A stretch of DNA of 64,000 bases, from NCBI RefSeq assembly GCF_011397635.1, contig NC_064763.1:21527437-21591436 (forward strand), in the 5' to 3' direction. The stretch is from Epinephelus fuscoguttatus. Its lineage: Eukaryota > Chordata > Actinopteri > Perciformes > Serranidae. Made by a program: the position numbers and the translations under genes. The notes under the pieces are model-generated. The model was not told the DNA's origin. It saw only the letters and a list, made by a program, of their open reading frames with translations, and ran no database searches. This document shows positions 1 to 17,037 of this stretch, piece after piece (position 1 is the stretch's first letter; every line of letters starts with the position of its first letter).

Positions 1-149
1 ATAACTACACGATAAAAAACATAAAAGATGTACAGTAACCAGAAATATTAGAACACCTATGCACAATGACAAGAACCAATCTATCCATTCAACCTTGTAC
101 TTATGAGAGCTTTACAGTCAGGCAGAGAAACCAAATCATGTAATTCCAA

Positions 150-676
150 CTCTTTTTGAAGGTTATTCCAAGTGAAGGGAGCAAAGCACATAGAAGCCTT
201 GATATTTTAGACTGTAGTTTTGGTCAGATTTCTGTTTAATCAAAGTACAAATGTACGAAGGGAGTTCACCCAACATGGCTTTATAAATGAACAAAAACCA
301 GTGACTGAGCCTACTACAGGTCAAAGATGGCCAACCAGCCCTGGAATAAAGCGTACAGTGATGAGTGAGGGCTTTACAATTTTCAACAAGTCTCAGTGCA
401 CTATGATATGTAGTATCTAACATGTACAAACAATGTGCAGATGCATTCATGTACATCAAATCACCATAATCTAGAAACAGTAAAAATGTAGCGGCAACCA
501 GTCTTTTTCTAACCTCAAAGGAGAGGCAGGACTTGACGACCTCTAACTTCTTTCCCTGAGCAACATGTGGAGTGTTCACTGGCTACTTTTTAGCATTTGA
601 GAAATGCATAACCTTAGTTTTATTAACAGTTAAAACCATCTTCAGTTGTGAAAGCTGAATCTGGATAAGATTTAAA
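150..676 (-). pseudogene. L2-like LINE remnant, 3' half (post-catalytic RT region)
   Basis: Read on the minus strand, this stretch encodes broken pieces of the region downstream of the catalytic site in L2/Maui-type reverse transcriptases. A segment near 600-650 reads like the conserved LVLN-x-x-KTK-x-M motif. A later piece contains YHSALR, then THHC, GWPSL and HW-x-LFIYKA, which in this clade lie in the C-terminal part of ORF2. Stops and frame changes break it up, so it is not functional. It is separated from its own catalytic segment (1267-1433) by an inserted element at 677-1266. The clade assignment is from memory of motifs; a protein search against LINE consensus sequences would settle it. 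Confidence 0.7.
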
Positions 677-1266
677 GGAGCTATATGTAAGAAATCTAAA
701 GCAAATAGTCGTAAAATCATCCTAATATGTCACAGAGACTAAGGAATAATGTTCATATAACATACTGATCTCACCGACAACAATAGTACAGCCAGAATAT
801 TCGCATTTAAAATTTTTTATGGTCCGCAGATCATGTTTACGTTTTGAATTTGTGTTTTGGCCTGTTGCGCCACCCACCGCCGTCTACCAGTCACGCAGTC
901 AGTAGAGTCTCTGCATCAGTTAAAGTTACGACTGAGCTACAGCAGCATGGCAAGCAGCATTAGCAGTGTCCTGGTACATAGCATTAGCAGTCTCCTCCGC
1001 TGTATCCCGGCAGCAGCGTTAGCAGCAGAAAAGCCGGACTGGCTCGAACGGTCCACTGGAAAACCGAAGATCAAGGACGCGGCGACGCAGCGACGCAGCG
1101 ACGTGGCCCTGCCACGGCAGCTGCCTGTGGGCAAACAGATCAGTCTCCAGCGTGCCGCTGCCCAGCAACCTCGAATCTGTAGGGGAGGGGGGGCGGACAC
1201 GACTCGCGGCAGTATTTTTAATTTCAGTGCAGTAACCGTTTTGGCCACATTCTTACATACAGCGCC
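677..1266. mobile_element. 590-bp inverted-repeat element inserted in the LINE
   Basis: The left end begins GGAGCTATATGTAAGAA. The right end, reverse-complemented, begins GGCGCTGTATGTAAGAA, so the termini are imperfect inverted repeats of about 17 bp. The element lies exactly between two collinear parts of an L2-like reverse transcriptase, so it must have inserted there. The interior is GC-richer than its surroundings (about 990-1200) and has no transposase-like frame; the open frames across it are spurious. No clear target duplication was found. It is probably a non-autonomous DNA transposon of unknown superfamily. Confidence 0.6.
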
Positions 1267-1433
1267 TTCAAGACAGCTTGCAATTTGGCCAGACCCTCTG
1301 TGTTAGATAAGTATATCACTGTGTCGTCGGCATAAAAATGAAAATTGGCACCAACCACATTTTGACCAAGACTATTAATATATATTGAAAATAGCAGCGT
1401 ACCTAACACAGAGCCCTGGGGTAAACCTCCCTG
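1267..1433 (-). pseudogene. L2-like LINE remnant, catalytic RT segment
   Basis: The minus strand encodes a PQGS-like motif near 1420, then [10 protein letters not shown], then Y-A-D-D at 1323-1334 followed by TVIY. YADD (normally F/Y-A-D-D) is the metal-binding active-site motif of non-LTR reverse transcriptases, and the surrounding residues match the L2 type. The homology ends abruptly at about 1433, so the copy is 5'-truncated. On its downstream side it is interrupted by the 677-1266 element. It is a dead fragment. Confidence 0.75.
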
Positions 1434-2903
1434 TATTCACATGTGCTTGTTACTCATACTTCTGTTCTTTTTTAACTTTCTTTTAATGGCTTTTTGAATG
1501 TCTTGAAAGACTTGAAAGTGATAATAAGCCAAATATTTTAATATATTTATTTTAGGATTTTGTTTAATAAACCACTCAAACTGCCAAAAGTGAATGTTAT
1601 TGTTGTTGTTGTTGAAGTTGTTGTTTTGTTTTTTTGTTTTGTTTTTTTGCAGTTTGGCTTTCCATAATATCTCAACATATCTCAATGATGTTTTTTTTAA
1701 ATTATTATTTGGAGGTGCCCTGAGCACATTATAGATGTTTTAAAGTTGAGGATCTGAGTGCCTGTGCCAGCCAAAAAACACTGTCTTCCAGCATTCATTC
1801 TTCAACTTGTACCAAGGTCCCTTCAGTGCTGCACATCAAAGGTAGCAGATGAAGAAATGTCAGAGGTAAACTCTCCTGTTGAAGTGAGCCAGTGTAACTG
1901 GAGGCATGGTGGTGGGTGGGTGTCAGATGTCACCCACTTTCCTCTTGCACTACTTAAGCTTTAAGTATTCACAAAATTCCCTTTCACTCATCAGAATATG
2001 TCAGTGCTCGCTGTGAAAAAGGCCCCAAAAGAAATCACTCTGGATGTCAGCAGTTTGTCACAAAGATGATTCTTCCACCTCATGAGAACAGAGCAGAGGT
2101 ACAGAAAGACTGTGCTGCCCACAGTTCGCATGTTAACAACAGAGTGTCACGGTATTGATCAGGATGTCCCTATTATGTCAGAGCAATGGGCAATCTAATA
2201 TCTCAGAGTAATTGAGAGATACATTGAACTCCAATAGAGTGACAAACGCAATTACACATCACAGGGCTTTGTTACGTTTTATTAATCCACTCATGACTTA
2301 GACCATTTTCTCATGTCAAGAAGCACATCAGACAATACAAACCACAGCTTGTATACAAGAGCCAGATGTGTCATTTCTGTTGTAATTTTGCATCATGGAT
2401 CTTCATCGCCGCCGGCAGCTTTCCCTGCATCAATGTAATATGGCTCAGATCCACTGTCAGTCAATGGCAGAGCTGCACTGCTGTCACTCATTGATAAACG
2501 CAATGGAAAGTTAGAAGAGGCAACTGACAGTCACACACAAACATGTGACGTATCAGTGAATATTTATAACACAGACGTTCACACTTGTAGGGGGTTATTA
2601 CGAGGATTCCCAAGGACAGCATGTGACATAGTTGCATCATGCAGGATCTCATCAAAGGACCGATAATGACTGCAGCACGCTCTATGCTGTAACACGCCCA
2701 TCTCCTGTGGGATAATTTACTGAACGCATTTTTCACATGCAATTTATTTGCTATAGCTTTCAATACAGTAATTTTAAATACATGAGAGGGAAATATGACC
2801 ACTACATGCACTACTTCTTAACGATATAAAGTTTGTTGCAGGTGAAGGACTGCAACATGCAGCCATCCACTGCTGTGGTGCATCATACAGCAAATGTAAG
2901 CAG
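1434..2903. other. No gene recognised
   Basis: AT-rich DNA with a short GTT-rich run near 1598-1650 and no splice-bounded coding segment or familiar repeat that I can name. Confidence 0.5.
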
Positions 2904-3811
2904 CATCTATCCATCCATCCATCCATCCATCCATCCATCCATCCATCCACCTGTCTTCCATCTATGATATATCTACCATCTATTCATCCATCCACCATCT
3001 ATCCATCCATCATCCATCTATCATCCATCCATTCATCTATCCATATATCATCTATCTATATCCATCCATCCATCCGTCTATCATCCATCCATCCACCCAT
3101 CCATCTATCATCCATCCATCCATATATCATCTACCTATATCCATCCACCCATCTATCCACCCATCCATCCATATATCATCTATCTATATCCATCCGTCTA
3201 TCCACCCATCCATCTATCCATCCATCTAGCATCCATCCATCCATCATCTCTCCATCTATCATCCATCCATCCATCCATTCATCTATCTATATATGATCTA
3301 TCTATAGCCATCCATCTATCCATCCATCCATATATCATCTATCTATATCTATCCATCCATCTATCATCCATCCATCCATCCATATATCATCTATCTACGT
3401 ATATCCATCCACCCATCTATCTACCCATCCATCTATCATCTATCCATCCATCCATATATCATCTATCCATATCCATCCATCCATCTATCCACCCATCCAT
3501 CTATCCATCATCTCTCTATCCATCCATCTCTCCATCCAGCTATCATCTTTCCATCTATCCATCCATCCATGCATGTGTCATCCATCCATGTATGTATCAT
3601 CCATGTATTATCCATCCATCCATCCATCCATCCATCCATCCATCCATCTATCATCCATCCATCCAGCTATCATCTTTCCATTATCTATCCATCCATCCAT
3701 CCATCCATCCAGCTATCATCTTTCCATTATCTATCCATCCATCCATCCATCCATCCATCTCTCCATCCAGCTATCATCTTTCCATTATCTATCCATCCAT
3801 CCATCCATCCA
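2904..3811. repeat. TCCA/TCTA tetranucleotide satellite, ~0.9 kb
   Basis: Almost all of this stretch is ATCC units with interspersed ATCT, ATAT and ACCC variants. The 3' third shows a higher-order pattern: blocks ending in AGCTATCATCTTTCCATT recur three times between 3660 and 3790, indicating unit-level duplication rather than simple slippage. Overlapping long open frames rich in His, Pro, Ser and Ile arise in all three plus frames because the repeat lacks stops; they are not genes. Confidence 0.95.
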
Positions 3812-3934
3812 TGGTTTTAGTGAACATGCATGTGTTTAGAAAGTGCTGAGCATACGAAAGGATAAATGAGTCTTGGATCACACTGTACCTGTTGTGTGAG
3901 AGTTTGTAAACAATGTTTTCATATAGAGTTTTTT

Positions 3935-4085
3935 TCCCCCATTAAAGGTATTTTGGGGGAGTTTTTCCTTATCCACTGAGAGCATCTAAGGACAGAGGGT
4001 TGTCATATGCTGTAAAGCCCTCAGAGGCAAATTGTGATTTGTGATATTGGGCTTTATAAATAAAATAAAATTGAATTGAGTTTTG
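3935..4085 (+). mobile_element. LINE 3' tail fragment
   Basis: The segment resembles the 3' untranslated end of teleost LINEs that finishes with a GATATTGGGCTTTATAAATA core followed by short AAAATTGAATTG units. It is severely 5'-truncated and has no coding capacity. Assignment to the L2/Maui type is from memory. Confidence 0.6.
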
Positions 4086-4339
4086 CTGTTGTTGAAAGCT
4101 GCCCCCAATCAATCAGTAAATCAATATGTTACCCGTTTTACGTGGAGGCATTCGAGAACAATGAAGTTTTCTTGTCAAATTCAAGGTAACACAGTATGAT
4201 TCATTGATTTACAAATGGTGATACTGTGGGTAAAGTATGCCTTTAAATGCCAGTGGTCCATGTGTCACAAAACAAACATGGTTTCAATGGCCTTTGGTTG
4301 TTCATAGTGGTTCATAGTGGTTTAGTATTTTATATCTTC

Positions 4340-4399
4340 TTTATACATATGTAATTGTTCTAACCGGTTGTTTTAAAATGTGCTATATAAATAAACAAC
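4340..4399 (+). mobile_element. Possible short L2-type LINE tail
   Basis: AATGTGCTATATAAATAAA at the end of this segment is typical of the tail of L2-type elements. Only a few tens of bases are recognisable. Confidence 0.3.
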
Positions 4400-5799
4400 A
4401 TACAGCATATAGCCATTGTAAGGTCACACAATGATATTTGCACAAAACTATAGGAAATTAAATGCACCATGACAATAAATTAGACTGTGATAAACAGCAA
4501 CATGGTGGTTAAATACATACTGGCTGACCTGCAGAGGAGATCTTTAGATAAATGTCAGAGTCTCCCCTTGCAGATACTTGACATTTGATGAGGTCATACA
4601 TGATACCAATATCTCCACATCTTTGTGTCACATTGCAGTTTAAAATACCACGTAAGCATTTTGTACATTTTGACTGTTTGTATTTATAAACGGACATATT
4701 TTGTCTTGTGAATTGTATAACTTTGACCTTTGCAAAGGGAAAACAATACCAATGTCAACCACATGGATAGAATTTAAATGTTTTAAATGGTGCCATGTAT
4801 AGTGCAGAGTACAGAATCACACTGGAGCTGAAAGAGCAGAGATAGTTCTGGAAACAGATCTGACTCTGGTCTCTGTTCTGTCACTGAGCAGATCTATGGG
4901 GCTCCAAAGCTGGATGCACCACCAGGGGGAGTAATATGCAAATATTTGTAGAGAGGTGACATGGCTGAGCACTAGTGAGTGCATTCATCAGGACTTGCAG
5001 ATCCGCCTGCTCTTTCTTAGAGTTTAAAGGGCATGATGTACAGCACATGGTATCTTATGTCTAATTTGTCCTCTGAAAAATAAGAGATATTTTTTAATTG
5101 CACTTTGCCCTTTGCATTCAGGATTTTACTACCAATCTTTTTACAGTGTTGGCAATCCCACCACTATAACAAATAGGATTTTAAATCGCAGGTTGAGCTG
5201 CCCTTTCACAAAACAAACAAGCACCTGGTAATAAAGAAATAAGTCATTCTGAAGCTCCTCTCATCAGGTGATGATGCATCCAAGTTACTTGAAAGTGGTC
5301 AAAACACAATACACAAATCGTAATCACTGGATGCATGACAGCTTAAAGACTTATAGCAACAGTTAGGGAGGACACAGTTCAGCTGAAAGAGGAACTTCTA
5401 GAGATGATCTCTATGAGGGAGCAACTTCTAACCTTTAAGAAGTTTATAATGAGGAGCAACAAATGTGGAAGGTCATACTGGATTCTATTCATAAAATATC
5501 TACTGTTCCAAGAATCTTGAGACGGACTCCTATATTTCTTTCTGCTTTGTCTAGTTTATCCTGTCAATCAACAACTCACTAAGACACACATGAACCCTCT
5601 GTAATCACTACCTCTTTGGTTTTTGTTTTTTCTTTCCATGTATTTTCTTACCCAGTTTAAGTACCCTGATAGATATGTGAGTTAAGTATGCTTTCTTGAT
5701 GCTGGAAGTCAGACACCACACGCCAGAGTGAGATGGCATATCCTTCATAGAGTGTGGGCCTTGAAATGACCAATTCACATTTTGTGCCATTTCCTCTAT
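4400..5799. other. No gene recognised
   Basis: Unique-looking AT-rich DNA. No exon, RNA gene or named repeat was recognised. Confidence 0.45.
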
Positions 5800-6600
5800 C
5801 CACTATGGGGCGCTGGAGAGTGCACTAATGACACATCATGTTTTTGTGCATCAAATACAGACCACAGCATATACATTTCAGGTAAATCTAAAGTTAGAGT
5901 CTGAAAAGATGTACTTCCTGTCACCACTAGGTGGCGCTATGAGTATCACGAAATATTGTCGTATTGATGTGTTCAGGATGGGACTATTATGAATCCCGTT
6001 AAGTTGCTGTTGTTAAGAGCTGTAGCAATTTCGTGCCTCATGGCGAGACATCAAATTTCAACTCTCTGCAGCGGCATTCCATTCAACATGAGGTAGATCC
6101 TGTGATAACTTTTGATCTCAATGTAGCCAAGCTTTCACAAACAAATTTTGAAGTCAATCTAATTCACTCTGTAAGAGAAATTCATAAAAATACAACACCT
6201 GGGAAATGCCAAAAATGACCACACGGACTTCAAAATGGCCTACTTCCTGTTATGCTTAGGCAATGGGTCCAAAAGACTTTTTTGTGCATCTGGGCATGAT
6301 ACAAGTGTGTACAGATTTTTGTGCATGTCAGTGAAACATGCTGCGGGGACTGCTCTTTAAAGGGTGTGGCCAAGCCATTTTGCCACACCCACTAACAACA
6401 GCCAAATCACATGTAAATTTACACTGCAACTAAAGTGCATGCAAAAAATTGGCACGTTTTCAAGTATGTTAAAACCCCCCTAAAGGCGATTTTCTTCAAA
6501 ATAAAATAATTAAATTAGATTAAATTAAATTAAAATAAAATAATTACTTCAATTTCAATAGATCCCTCGCCGGCTTGGTGCTCGGACCCTAAAGAAAAAC
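5800..6600 (+). repeat. Unclassified teleost interspersed repeat
   Basis: The stretch begins near GGGGCGCTGGAGAG and includes CACTAGGTGGCGCTATGAG, a GCATCTGGGCATGATAC segment, a GTGTGGCCAAGCCATTTTG segment, and an end with A/T-rich repeats followed by CGGCTTGGTGCTCGGACCC. This succession is familiar to me from many fish genomic sequences. It has no coding potential. I cannot name its class; its copy number should be high in the source genome. Confidence 0.55.
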
Positions 6601-7878
6601 AAAGGGAAAAAAATGGTGGTCCAAGCTAAATGTATCTGACACCTTGATTTTACCTGCCACCTGTTGAAATAAAAGGTACAAACTGCTTTATCTTTGAAAG
6701 TCTGTTTATTTTGAAGCCAGACATATATGCAGTGTCTTGCCATAGTGAGATACCAGTGTTATAAAAGCAAGTAAGAGAGCGGTTACTTGCCGTCTCTTCT
6801 CCAGTTCTGTTCATCTAAGTAATTAACAGTGTGGTACACACAGAGCCCATCACTGCATCTAGTGTGTGGGATATTCTTGACTGTTATTATCACCAGTCTG
6901 TGATAGCATTAGTATGTTTTTTGCAGCCAGTAGCTGCTTTATGAGAACTGGGCAGTGGAATTACATTTTAGTTTGAGCTACTGCACTCAAATAATAATGA
7001 ATAAATATATTCAATGATATATTATTCTCATCAAAGCTGCACTATACGACTGACATGTTAGAAACTCTTCACTCTTGATTTTGCCTGTACACAGCTGCAG
7101 ATAATTGATGAGGAACTTTAAATAACATTGTAATACTGACAGTGTGTAGTATTCCCATTTAATAGACAGTCAAAAAACATCAGGAAAATGTACATACAGT
7201 TATGTATGGCAAATCTAAAAGCAATGCACTCAATTTCAGAAGTAATGCAGACACCCATAAATAGTTATGTAATGTATTAATTAAAGTGTTGGGGTATATT
7301 TGATCCCATTTGTGAGGGCGAAATCTTCTCTAAAGGAGAAATGCACTCAAATTAAATCAGCAGGTGGAATCAGTTTATAACTGTGTAGAAGTTATTGGAC
7401 AATTCAGCCAGCTAAAGATGTTCTTTCAACATCAACCATGTTTCTATTGATTCTACTTAACTTAAAAAAAATTACAAAGATCACTGATAAATGTTAGCTG
7501 GAATTGTAAATATAAATACTACCTCTTTTCATTGTTAGCTTTTCAAAGCCACAATAACCTGATCCTTCGTCTACATGCCCCGGGCCTCGGTCACCTTTGG
7601 AGTTTGCGGGTTGTTTGGATCAATCACAGGAAAGTTTCTGAATGTCGTGAGATTTGTTTTAGGGTCTGTGAAGGGCCCTGGCATGTTCCTACTGACCTGA
7701 CCAGAGGTTGCCTCCATTCTACAGAGGTGCAGCGTCTCTTTCTCTTTTCCACTCAAGTTGGGTAAACGGCTCCCTCTGTTGGGCTAACCGTGCATTAGAA
7801 AGTCCCATTTCAGCTCGTTCTACACGTGCTTACATGTGTAACACAGAAGGAAGAGAAGGAATCAATGCTTTTTTTTAA
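6601..7878. other. Downstream flank of zfpl1, no gene recognised
   Basis: This lies 3' of the zfpl1 stop codon on the minus strand, so it should include the 3' untranslated region. I could not fix a polyadenylation signal: no minus-strand AATAAA lies within about 1 kb of the stop. Confidence 0.4.
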
Positions 7879-13080
<5,202 letters not shown>

Positions 13081-13084
13081 AATA

Positions 13085-13601
13085 TCATGGAACAGAATAG
13101 AATAAATCTTTATTGTCCATCAGGGGTAGAAATTTGTCTTTGGCTCACCAGACACCAAAGACAACATTGTAAAAAGCAGACAAACAGTCTGTAAAACAAA
13201 CATACAAAGTCAATACAAAAACACTTAACAAATTAGATCAGCTCATTGTCTGTGGTTTAAAACTCATCAGTCCCTTTGTTGAGTTAAGGATACTGATGGC
13301 ACTTGGGATGAAGGACTTCTTAAATACTTTTTTTAGTTGCCAGAGGGACTCTATAGCGCCTCCCAGAGCTCAAGAGCTCGAACTGGCTAAAGAGAACACG
13401 GGAGCTATCTGCCAAGATACTCCTCACTTTCTTCCTCGTCCTTTCTGTAAGGAGTTGAGTCAAGGGCCTTTGTGGCATGCCAACTATTTTACCTGCCATT
13501 GTCACAATCCTAGAGAATTTATTCTTGAAGGTACAGTTAACATGACCGTACCAGGCAGGGAGGAGAAAAGTTAAAGCACTCTCAACCAAAGTTTTGTACA
13601 C
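13085..13601 (-). pseudogene. Truncated non-LTR retrotransposon (C-terminal ORF2 fragment)
   Basis: On the minus strand, a frame of about 93 residues includes a start similar to V-x-ESALTF-x-x-x-AWYG and an end similar to ELL-x-SGRRYRVPL. These match the region just before the C-terminus of fish Rex1/CR1-like or related LINE polymerases (domain order known from the family; exact clade uncertain). A 3' tail follows toward 13085, ending in TTTATTGTCCATC on the plus strand. The 5' part, including the catalytic centre, is missing. It lies between the two copies of the intron duplication. Confidence 0.7.
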
Positions 13602-14844
13602 TAATTCTAAAACAATGATCCAAACTTCAAGAACAACAATTTAGTTTAGTTTTCCTCACAGAAATGAATGAAATGCTGAGATATAGGTGAACTGTGACCT
13701 GTGGCACTGGAGCCATGCTCTTTAGCCAATCTCAAGTGACTCCTGGTGGTTTTGACAGACCAAAAAAATCTAATTGCAATGACAAACCTTTTTTTGTTTG
13801 TTTTTTCATTTATCTCTGTTGTAGGCCTAAAGAAATTCTTACATTCTCCAACTGTCAAACTGTGTAGCCTATGCAGCAAATTGAAAAAAATAAATGTCTT
13901 AACATTTCATTCGTGTACGACCTGGCACCTTTTCCTCTACATTTTGCTGACACACAAATAGTGTTGGTGACTCTTTAGTGCCCCAGCTAGGCCACCTATG
14001 GATTCCAAATCCAAAAAAGTAAAGCTTTACAATGAGAAAATCAAGGATTGAATAGTGCCAGGACAAATTTGTTAACTTTAACCGCAAACGCTGCATAGTT
14101 GAAGTACCAAAAATCAGAAAAAGCCCACTGCAGAGTAGCCATCTTGTGGTAACACATACTGTTGAATGCTCATTTACACCAATTAGTAATCATCGTTATG
14201 TGGCTCCAGACAGATTTTTCTTATCAAAAATGGTTCTTTTGATAGTAAGCCTTGCCAACCCCTGCTCTAGGTAAATATCCCAACATATTATACAAAGGAT
14301 TAAAATTAAATTAACACCTAAAATGACTGGTTTCTCCCTTTTAATATTCTCCCAAGACTCCTACAGTGTTGCACAATCCCCCGAAATATGTGTAAATTAT
14401 TCCACAGCCTCTCCTGCAGACACTACATTGTGCTGATAGGGTAATGTTTATGATCTCCATATTGTGACTATGCATCATTATTTAAGCTGAGGAAACTCCA
14501 ACAAACCCAGACATCAGTTGAGGGGTCCTAAAACACCTTACCTTAACTTTCCAGTTAAACCCCCTCCACCTGTTTGTGGTCTTGTGGCTACTTAAGTGAA
14601 TTCCCACCCATGAGTCACCCTGTATTATCACATTAGCTTCTCCTGCTCCTATTTTACTTTAATATAAGAGGTATCTAATGGGTTATCTAACTGCAAACCG
14701 TATGGATTTTATAAAAGTGAACCTACTGCCATGTCACAAGGATTGGATGGGGCAGCCCAACATGAGGTTGTCATACAGTAAGAGCAGCAATTTTGACAGT
14801 TACATCATCTCCACATTATCGACCCCGACAGTCTAACATTATTA
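13602..14844. other. Intronic or intergenic spacer, no gene recognised
   Basis: AT-rich DNA between the LINE fragment and duplication copy B. No splice-bounded coding segment was recognised. Confidence 0.4.
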
Positions 14845-15100
14845 CGTTAACATGCTGTACAGTTAACTGGTTATCAAAGACACTGTCAGACATACTGTCT
14901 GTTAGTGTTAACTGTAGTTATTCAACTGAAACTAGCTGCATCTCGATTGTTGTAGTTTTGGCTAACTTCACAAAAATTATCGTACACGTTTCGGGACATA
15001 ATGAGTCATTTTTTCGACAGTAACTTACTGTTCAAACACCGAACTAAACGAACACATCTCGTCAGCTCAGTCCCAACATTTATCTAAGCTAACATTAGCT
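14845..15100 (+). repeat. Intron duplication, copy B
   Basis: The partner of copy A at 12732-13005, in direct orientation. It ends about 100 bp from the probable first exon of zfpl1, so a single element of intron 1 or the promoter flank was probably duplicated before the LINE fragment arrived. Confidence 0.7.
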
Positions 15101-15208
15101 GCTACCTTAGCTGGAAGTTATCAGTTGAGGAAACGTTAGCGAGCTAATCAAGCTAGCTTGGCAGAGTTGAGGAAGTTCCAACGCAAATGATAAATAATTA
15201 CGTGTTAC

Positions 15209-15450
15209 CTGACTTTATTGGAGCCCCGTTGCTTTCAGGTGATGTTGAACGACTGTCATTGAAGCTTCCGTGTCAAATTCACATGGAAGGCGGCTCCACA
15301 AGCTGTCATCGGGAAAACTTGGCTGCAGCTAGCTGTTTCCTTCCTCTCTCTGTTTATGTGCCACGTCTCTTCCGCTTCTGCGTCTTCTTCGTGGGTTTTT
15401 GTAACAAACCGACTACTGCACTCTGCTGCCACCTACCGAGCGGGAGTCAT
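15209..15450 (-). promoter_or_regulatory. zfpl1: Probable zfpl1 5' non-coding exon and promoter region
   Basis: A consensus-like donor on the minus strand (AAAGTCAG then GTAACACG) puts an exon end at 15209, in front of the ATG exon whose acceptor is at 10793. Upstream on the minus strand the sequence is richer in GC than its surroundings. Around 15360-15400 it contains purine-rich GCGGAAG and GGAAGGAAAC stretches, typical of ETS-bound TATA-less vertebrate promoters. No start codon is needed here because translation begins in the next exon. The exact transcription start cannot be read from sequence. Confidence 0.4.
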
Positions 15451-15620
15451 TAACTGTATAGACGTCCATGTTAACGATGTTTTTCAATTAGGTATTTAAC
15501 ACTATGGTTTTTATACAGCTACAAAAAATATTGAACTCTATCTGACATACGACGTAGCCTACGATATGTGGGCTACAATGCAGACAGCAGTCTTCATGTC
15601 AATTAGAGGACAGAATTAGA

Positions 15621-16185
15621 GGCCTATAACTTACCAGGGGCGTAAATATAGACACTGGGGCCTGTAAGGTGGAGGGCCAATAGAGAGAGTGGGCCCTCCA
15701 ACAATATTCTGGATATGTTGAATGGAGAATGGGCCCTCATGAGTGAATGTCACCCTGAAAATATGCCTGTGCTCAAAGAAGAATTAATCAAATTAAAAAC
15801 AGTGCTGTTTGGTATATATGCCCTCGAAAAAGGCAAAATCATCTCATGTTTATTTTTTTTCTTTATTTGTACAACAGTCAACAGCATCTATAACAAAATA
15901 ATATGCTTATTCTATAACTGTAAATCAACATTCTATAAATCGACTATTAAAATTGTTGAATTAAATTCATCATTTCTCAATTACTTGTTTTCTTTGGTAT
16001 TTTTTGTCAGATACAGATATGCAATGATGATTGCTGGGTAATATGTATGTTGATGTTATCCAGTGTTAAGTCTCTGACCGTGTGACGAGACAATATGTGC
16101 ACAATAGCGTGCACGAGGGCCATCACAAGGGCCATCTATGCGTGCTCTAGGGCCCATCATAATGACCTTACACCAGTGGCCTATA
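15621..16185. mobile_element. 549-bp inverted-repeat element with 8-bp flanking repeats
   Basis: GGCCTATA occurs at 15621-15628 and again at 16178-16185. The sequence just inside the left copy (CAGGGGCGTAAATATAGACA, then CTGGGGCCT) resembles the reverse complement of the right end (CACTGGTGTAAGGTCATTAT, then GATGGGCCCT). An 8-bp duplication with degenerate inverted ends is what a non-autonomous hAT-type insertion would leave. There are a few unmatched bases between the duplications and the best-matching ends. The interior frames are not transposase-like. Confidence 0.5.
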
Positions 16186-16809
16186 CTACAATATTTTGGG
16201 TGGATGTTCAACATTATATAAGAAGAAAAACCAGGCAAACAATTTAATCATAGGATAAAGACATTTTTATGTGTTTTGAAAGATGTTTTGTGTTTGTTTG
16301 TGCATTTAATTCTATTGCGAATATTCCACATTCACAAAAAGAGATCACAAACCGTATTTAGGACCTTTTTTTTTTATCAAGAACTACAGCACAATGGCAC
16401 CACAATGGGAAGCCTTAAGAATAAAAAGGCAATTAATTATGTGTTTGTTTGTGTATTTTACTGTACATACTGTGTTGTATTACTGAATTGAATTGCTCCA
16501 TGCTCAGTAATCTTACACTTGCTGTTTTAATTCTAAAAGCCTAGCAGGGACAGGGGTTGCAAATTAGCCACGGCTAGAAACCTGTGTGTTGCATCTACTT
16601 CGTATTTTACATATGAGGCAATGTCTTATGCTTGTGTCCTTGTCAAATAAACAAGTAAATAAATAAGGCCGACTTGGTAAGAAGGTAAGGTCATTTCTTC
16701 TGTCATTGCTCATTGCCTTCTTCCCATGTTTACAAAAAACCCAAGCCAATTTGTTCAGGTTTCAAAGGGTTAACATACCTTTATTTCTTTGATCAAGAAA
16801 TTATTTTCT

Positions 16810-17037
16810 AAAAATCTAGGCAAGTCGGGGCGTCGGTGGCTTAGTGGTGGAGCAGGCGCCCCATGTACAAGGCTGTTGCCGCAGTGGCCTGGGTTCAAAT
16901 CCAGCCTGTGGCCCTTTGCTGCATGTCACTCACTCTCTCTCTCTCTCTCTCCCCCCTTCACGCTTGTCTGTCCTGTCAAATAAAGGCTAAAAATGCCCAA
17001 AAAAATATCTTTAAAAAAAAAAAAAATCTAGGCAAGT
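16810..17037 (+). mobile_element. Full-length tRNA-derived SINE with 16-bp target duplications
   Basis: AAAAATCTAGGCAAGT at 16810-16825 is repeated exactly at 17022-17037. The body between has a polymerase III A box (TGGCTTAGTGG, 16837-16847) and B box (GGTTCAAATCC, 16892-16902). A pyrimidine-rich (CT)n stretch follows near 16930-16955, then a tail ending in AAAAATATCTTTAAAA and poly-A. The head looks like a degenerate tRNA, but it has the SINE body behind it and is not a tRNA gene. The exact duplications imply a fairly recent insertion. Confidence 0.9.

Noticed and set aside
857..1306. 149-residue open frame on the plus strand and a 103-residue one opposite
   Set aside because: They lie in the GC-rich centre of a non-autonomous element, overlap on both strands, and cross its right boundary.
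2964..3849. Long open frames rich in His, Pro, Ser and Ile
   Set aside because: They are forced by a stop-free tetranucleotide repeat and occur in all three plus frames.
16826..16905. tRNA gene
   Set aside because: The A and B boxes belong to a SINE head with a SINE body, tail and target duplications.
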